From Vitellaria paradoxa (taxonomy: Eukaryota > Streptophyta > Magnoliopsida > Ericales > Sapotaceae): 64,000 nt of DNA. Positions 60,556 to 64,000 of the stretch are shown here, in pieces. The stretch is taken from contig CM034236.1 of assembly GCA_019916065.1 (NCBI GenBank), positions 21,841,508 through 21,905,507 of the forward strand, written 5' to 3'. Both the position numbers and the translations under genes were made by a program. The notes below the pieces were generated by a model. That model saw only the letters and a list, made by a program, of their open reading frames with translations, was not told where the DNA came from and ran no database searches. The stretch's first letter is position 1. Each line of letters opens with the position of its first letter.

Positions 60556-61031
60556 TTGAGACCCACTTGATAAATATCAACCAAACTATATTTTCCAAAC
60601 CCATTTGGGAATTGGTTTGGAATTATGTGATTAATTTAATATTGCTCTCTTTAGAGAGGTGCTGTTGAGTCGGTGGTTGTGTTGTTTGAGTACTATAGTT
60701 ACACAAAGCTTGAAAAAAGAAAATTTTCGGTCTCTGATAATGACTATCATATCTCAAATTGATGTCTGTTCAAAGAAAAATAACGGTCAGTTTTTATTAT
60801 TGTGAGTTCTGATTACATTAGGTTCAATCTAAACTTAAACAATGCTCCTTTTTCATTATTGGTCGTGTTCGCATTTCTGATTCTTTTATTTGTTCTTTTG
60901 GGGTAGGTTTGAGTGAGGCGCATGAACATACATACGCTGATACGTATATGATTAAAAATTTATGGATAACTGAGAGCAATAGGTATATATTACTGTATAC
61001 ATTTTCACCATTTAAAAAGGGGGGCTGGTTC

Positions 61032-61343
61032 TTCGTTTACCGTGTAAATGAATATTATGAATTTAAGCTTTATATTCGTTTATGCTATAAATGAATTTGT
61101 TGTACTAGTTCTGGGGACTTCAGTTGCTCGGTGAGGAGAGGGCGAAATAAGCAGAAGCTCGCACAGAGATTTCGGGTCTGATTTGATCGAACAGAGGTTT
61201 GGATCGAGGAGAATGAGGGGTTAAATATTCCTGTGCTTAGATTGCGAGTTTGTTTGGAATTTCGTTTATTGTAAGAACGTATTTACTTGATTTCGTTTAA
61301 GGAGTGAACGAGTTCTGTCGAATTCATTTATTGTATAAACGAA
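61032..61343. repeat. Right array of five ~21 bp imperfect palindromes
   Basis: Half-sites TTCRTTTA and TAAAYGAA separated by about 5 bases occur at 61032-61052, 61075-61095, 61261-61281, 61292-61312 and 61323-61343. They share the consensus of the array at 37753-38080. A GC-richer 110 bp block (61115-61230) separates the first two copies from the last three. Confidence 0.65.
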
Positions 61344-61402
61344 TTTCCTTAAACAACAATTTACACCTGACAAATAAGTTCGAAAACTCCTTAATCCGGT
61401 AT

Positions 61403-61792
61403 GGCCATGTTTGTTTGCCGGATGAGCATCCGGGATTGGAGTAGCAGTCCGTGGGGCACACCAATGTGGAGTGTTTGTTTGCTTTTTTGTTTAGTCTGTG
61501 AGTCCCGCGGATTGGAGTAGCAGTCCGGCCATTTGTTGGATGAATAATTCCAAATAAATGGTATTACTACCTCACATCTGAATTTATTTTTCGTCAAAAT
61601 TTAAAAGTTTAAAATTATTTTTTATTACGTCACATATCAAATCACATCTTTTATCTCATTTTATATTCTCCCAATCAAATATTAAAAAAATAATCTTACA
61701 TAAAAAATTAATCCCATTTTTATTCAATCCTATATATTATTTATAATATTATTTATTTCTCGCCATCTAATCCTCTCAAACAAATACAGCCC
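61403..61792. mobile_element. MITE-like element, about 390 bp
   Basis: The left end GGCCATGTTTGTTTG is mirrored by the reverse complement of the right end, GGGCTGTATTTGTTTG. Such ends resemble PIF/Harbinger- or hAT-type plant MITEs. Inside, GGATTGGAGTAGCAGTCCG occurs twice with one change (about 61433 and 61509). No TSD could be fixed, so the superfamily is open. Confidence 0.4.
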
Positions 61793-64000
61793 AAGTGGCT
61801 ACCGAGGCCAAAAACTCGTATAAACAGCCGCCTTCGTGAGTCATTTCGCAAGGATGCTTTCGCGGTGGCAACCATAGTTATTAGAAGCAACATGTAGCGT
61901 TACAAAATATGGTTGGCCGCCAAATGCTTTTGCTTCCCCTCCTCTTTTTACTTTTATTTTTTTAATGGTTCCTTTAGGAAACATTTTTTTGTTTTAATTT
62001 GATTTTAATCGATTGAATTGATTTAATTTGATAAAGAAAATTTGTTAAAATATATATTTAAATTTCTATGTTTAAGAAAAAAAATTAAATTTAACTTTAT
62101 TATAAATGCAATATTATGAGATATAAAGATAAATTTATTTACTTATTTAAATAATTAAAAAATTATTAAACTCTCATAAAATTTTATTATTTTAAATTAA
62201 ATTTCAAATGGTAAAAAATTTTAAAATGTGAGCTGTAAAATGAAATAAAATCCAATTTATAAAGGTAGTGTTTTGATTTCAAACGTGAAAAATAATGGTG
62301 AAAATTCTCACCAAATAAAATTAAAACTCCACCGATTCTACATTTTCAAATTGAGTGCAAATTTAGCTTATTATTATTATTATTATTTTTTTGTAGAATA
62401 TTTAGCCCTCTTACTTTTGTTTATGTCATAATGTTATTGTAATTTTTTGTTTGGTGCCCTGATTTTATTGAGGGAAGAAGAAAAGTAATTAATATAAAAT
62501 TAATTTTCTTGTTTAATAATAGTGCAATTTAAAAAAAAGCTGAAATTTAAAAATTGAAAAATTAATTTAAGATATTTTTATTTTTTATTTTTTTTTCCAA
62601 TCAAACTAAATTAGAACATCTATATGTTTAAATTAAAGCATGAGGGAATGAAGGAAGCCCAGCACGTTGTATTTTATATGTTTTTTTTTTTTGGGCTATG
62701 TGCCTATCTTTAATTTTGAATAGTATTTTTCATAAGTTTATGATGGATCATTTTGTTATTATTGTGAGTAATTGAATTTTTGTCTCTTTTCTAATGTTTG
62801 AATATTAAATTTTATTTTTACTTTAAAGATCTCAGAGATATACTACTTCCATTTCACTAACTACTTTTTTTTTTAGATAATTAACATGTCTAGCATATTT
62901 TTAATTTATCTTTTAATGTAAAAATAATATACGATAAAATTTAATTATATTTAAAAAATTAAAAAAAGTTGATAAAAATTAATTTTTTTTATATTTTTTG
63001 AGATCCGAATACCTTACATATATATATATATTGTTCAAATGTAGCTCATTTTTAAATAAATGTGACTAAACAAGCTTAATGCTAAGCTCAAATTGTTCAT
63101 AAATAAATTTTTATTGTTAATGCATGTTTTATATTATAATAGTAAAAATTCATTACAATCAAATAATGTTCGACAAAAAGCATTTACTAATTGAAATTTA
63201 TTTTTGTTTATTTTAAATATAGTTACTAAAATAAAAAAAAAATTACATTTGTATAATTCCTAACATATATAGATATAACATATAAATTTAAAATATTATT
63301 GTGAAATATTATTGTTCAAAATGGAGTTATTAATATAGAAGTTGATAAATTAAAACTTCAATAAATCTTAATGTACTTTTAGAAAGAAAAGCACATCACC
63401 ATGTACACAAATATTTAATTAATATGTTTTAAAATATATATTATTTAATTATATGTTTATACTATTATATAAAGTAAATATTAAGACTAATAATAATATT
63501 TTAAAATTTATGAAAATTTTTGTTAAGTCTTATTTTCTTCTCCTTATAATATTTCTAAGTTTCCTATAATTAACAATAACTTCAATGGTATGAAAAGAAA
63601 ATTTTTAAACCACCATATAATTAGTAATTATTATCTTCCTTGAGTACTTTTCAACTCCCTATTACTTATATAATTTTTTATATTTTTAAATCTTTTAATT
63701 AGTTAATATCTATTTAGATACTCTTAACTATTCATTAATTATTATTAGAGACAGTTTTACCAAAGTATTTTTTTATAATTTTATTTTATTTTACAATAAA
63801 AATTTAACAAAAATCACATACAGTGTGAGTGATCAAACATTCTAGTATAAATATTAAACGAGTCTGGACTTTTAACGAGTAGAGCGAAACACTTTTTATA
63901 AGCTTGACATGTTTTAATTTGACTGGTTTATTAAATGACTTTGATTTTTCTATTCGATCTCAACTTATTTATTAAATCAACAAGTTGAGGCATGAAGCTC
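61793..64000. other. Very AT-rich intergenic DNA, nothing recognised
   Basis: The sequence is mostly A and T with short homopolymer runs and TA repeats (for example 63018-63031). No open frame of note, RNA gene or element boundary was found. It would fit nucleosome-poor intergenic DNA or old element debris. Confidence 0.5.

Larger units (their letters stand above)
37700..61380 (+). mobile_element. Candidate large Mutator-like element (MULE) with PMD gene, full of later insertions
   Basis: Both margins carry arrays of the same 21 bp imperfect palindrome (37753-38080 and 61032-61343), and a MULE transposase remnant followed by a plant-mobile-domain gene lies inside. I infer that the arrays are the subterminal regions of one element. 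Its interior was enlarged by the Tat/Athila-like retroelement part with its nested LTRs (about 43.5-52.0 kb) and by a Copia element (53156-57955). Exact termini and the 9 bp TSD expected for Mutator were not found. The two arrays could instead belong to separate elements. Confidence 0.35.

Noticed and set aside
1..64000. tRNA, rRNA or microRNA genes
   Set aside because: No cloverleaf with A/B boxes, no rRNA-like stretch and no convincing long hairpin precursor was seen. The tRNA-iMet match occurs only as 12 bp primer-binding sites.

Overview
The window is nuclear DNA of a flowering plant, most likely a eudicot. It is AT-rich, has GT-AG introns, and is built mostly of nested transposable elements. 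The LTR elements carry binding sites for plant initiator-methionine tRNA (TGGTATCAGAGC). Ty3/Gypsy chromovirus, Tat/Athila/Ogre-like, Ty1/Copia, hAT and Mutator (MULE) sequences are all present. All calls come from reading the sequence by eye; no database search was run, and boundaries without a stated target-site duplication (TSD) are approximate.

Layout. 1-4887: the last two coding exons of a probable RRM-type RNA-binding protein gene (ARP1-like C-terminal tail), split by a 4.6 kb intron. The intron holds a hAT element (1271-4030) that itself contains a ~146 bp tandem array and an 18 bp array. 4888-8408: 3' flank with simple repeats. 8414-18650: stacked LTRs, namely a Tat/Athila-like solo LTR, a minus-strand LTR remnant, and a very long Ogre-like solo LTR with a second solo LTR nested in it. 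18640-33302: one old minus-strand Copia element torn apart; its reverse transcriptase remnant lies at 18.6-19.3 kb and its integrase remnant at 32.4-33.3 kb. A chromovirus LTR and a complete 10.6 kb Tekay-like chromovirus (21761-32333, TSD ttagt) sit between them. 33303-36150: two more minus-strand LTRs and a 143 bp duplication.

37.7-61.4 kb: probably one large Mutator-like element. Arrays of a 21 bp imperfect palindrome lie at both margins (37753-38080 and 61032-61343). Inside are a decayed MULE transposase (39.6-42.1 kb) and a plant-mobile-domain (PMD) gene with recognisable introns (42.4-43.5 kb). It is interrupted by the 3' part of a Tat/Athila-like retroelement whose LTR (47047-52022) contains two further solo LTRs, and by a young, nearly intact Copia element (53156-57955, TSD cttgc). 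Unidentified ORFs at 43.6-44.9 kb contain an internal duplication. A possible exon chain (52946-53089, 58724-58839, 60496-60555) is split by the Copia insertion. 61403-61792 is a MITE-like element, and the rest is AT-rich DNA with nothing recognisable.

No intact transposition gene survives. The best-preserved is the Copia polyprotein, with four in-frame stops and no frameshift. Every other LTR element with recognisable ends has been reduced to a solo LTR or a fragment, a pattern expected from LTR-LTR recombination.
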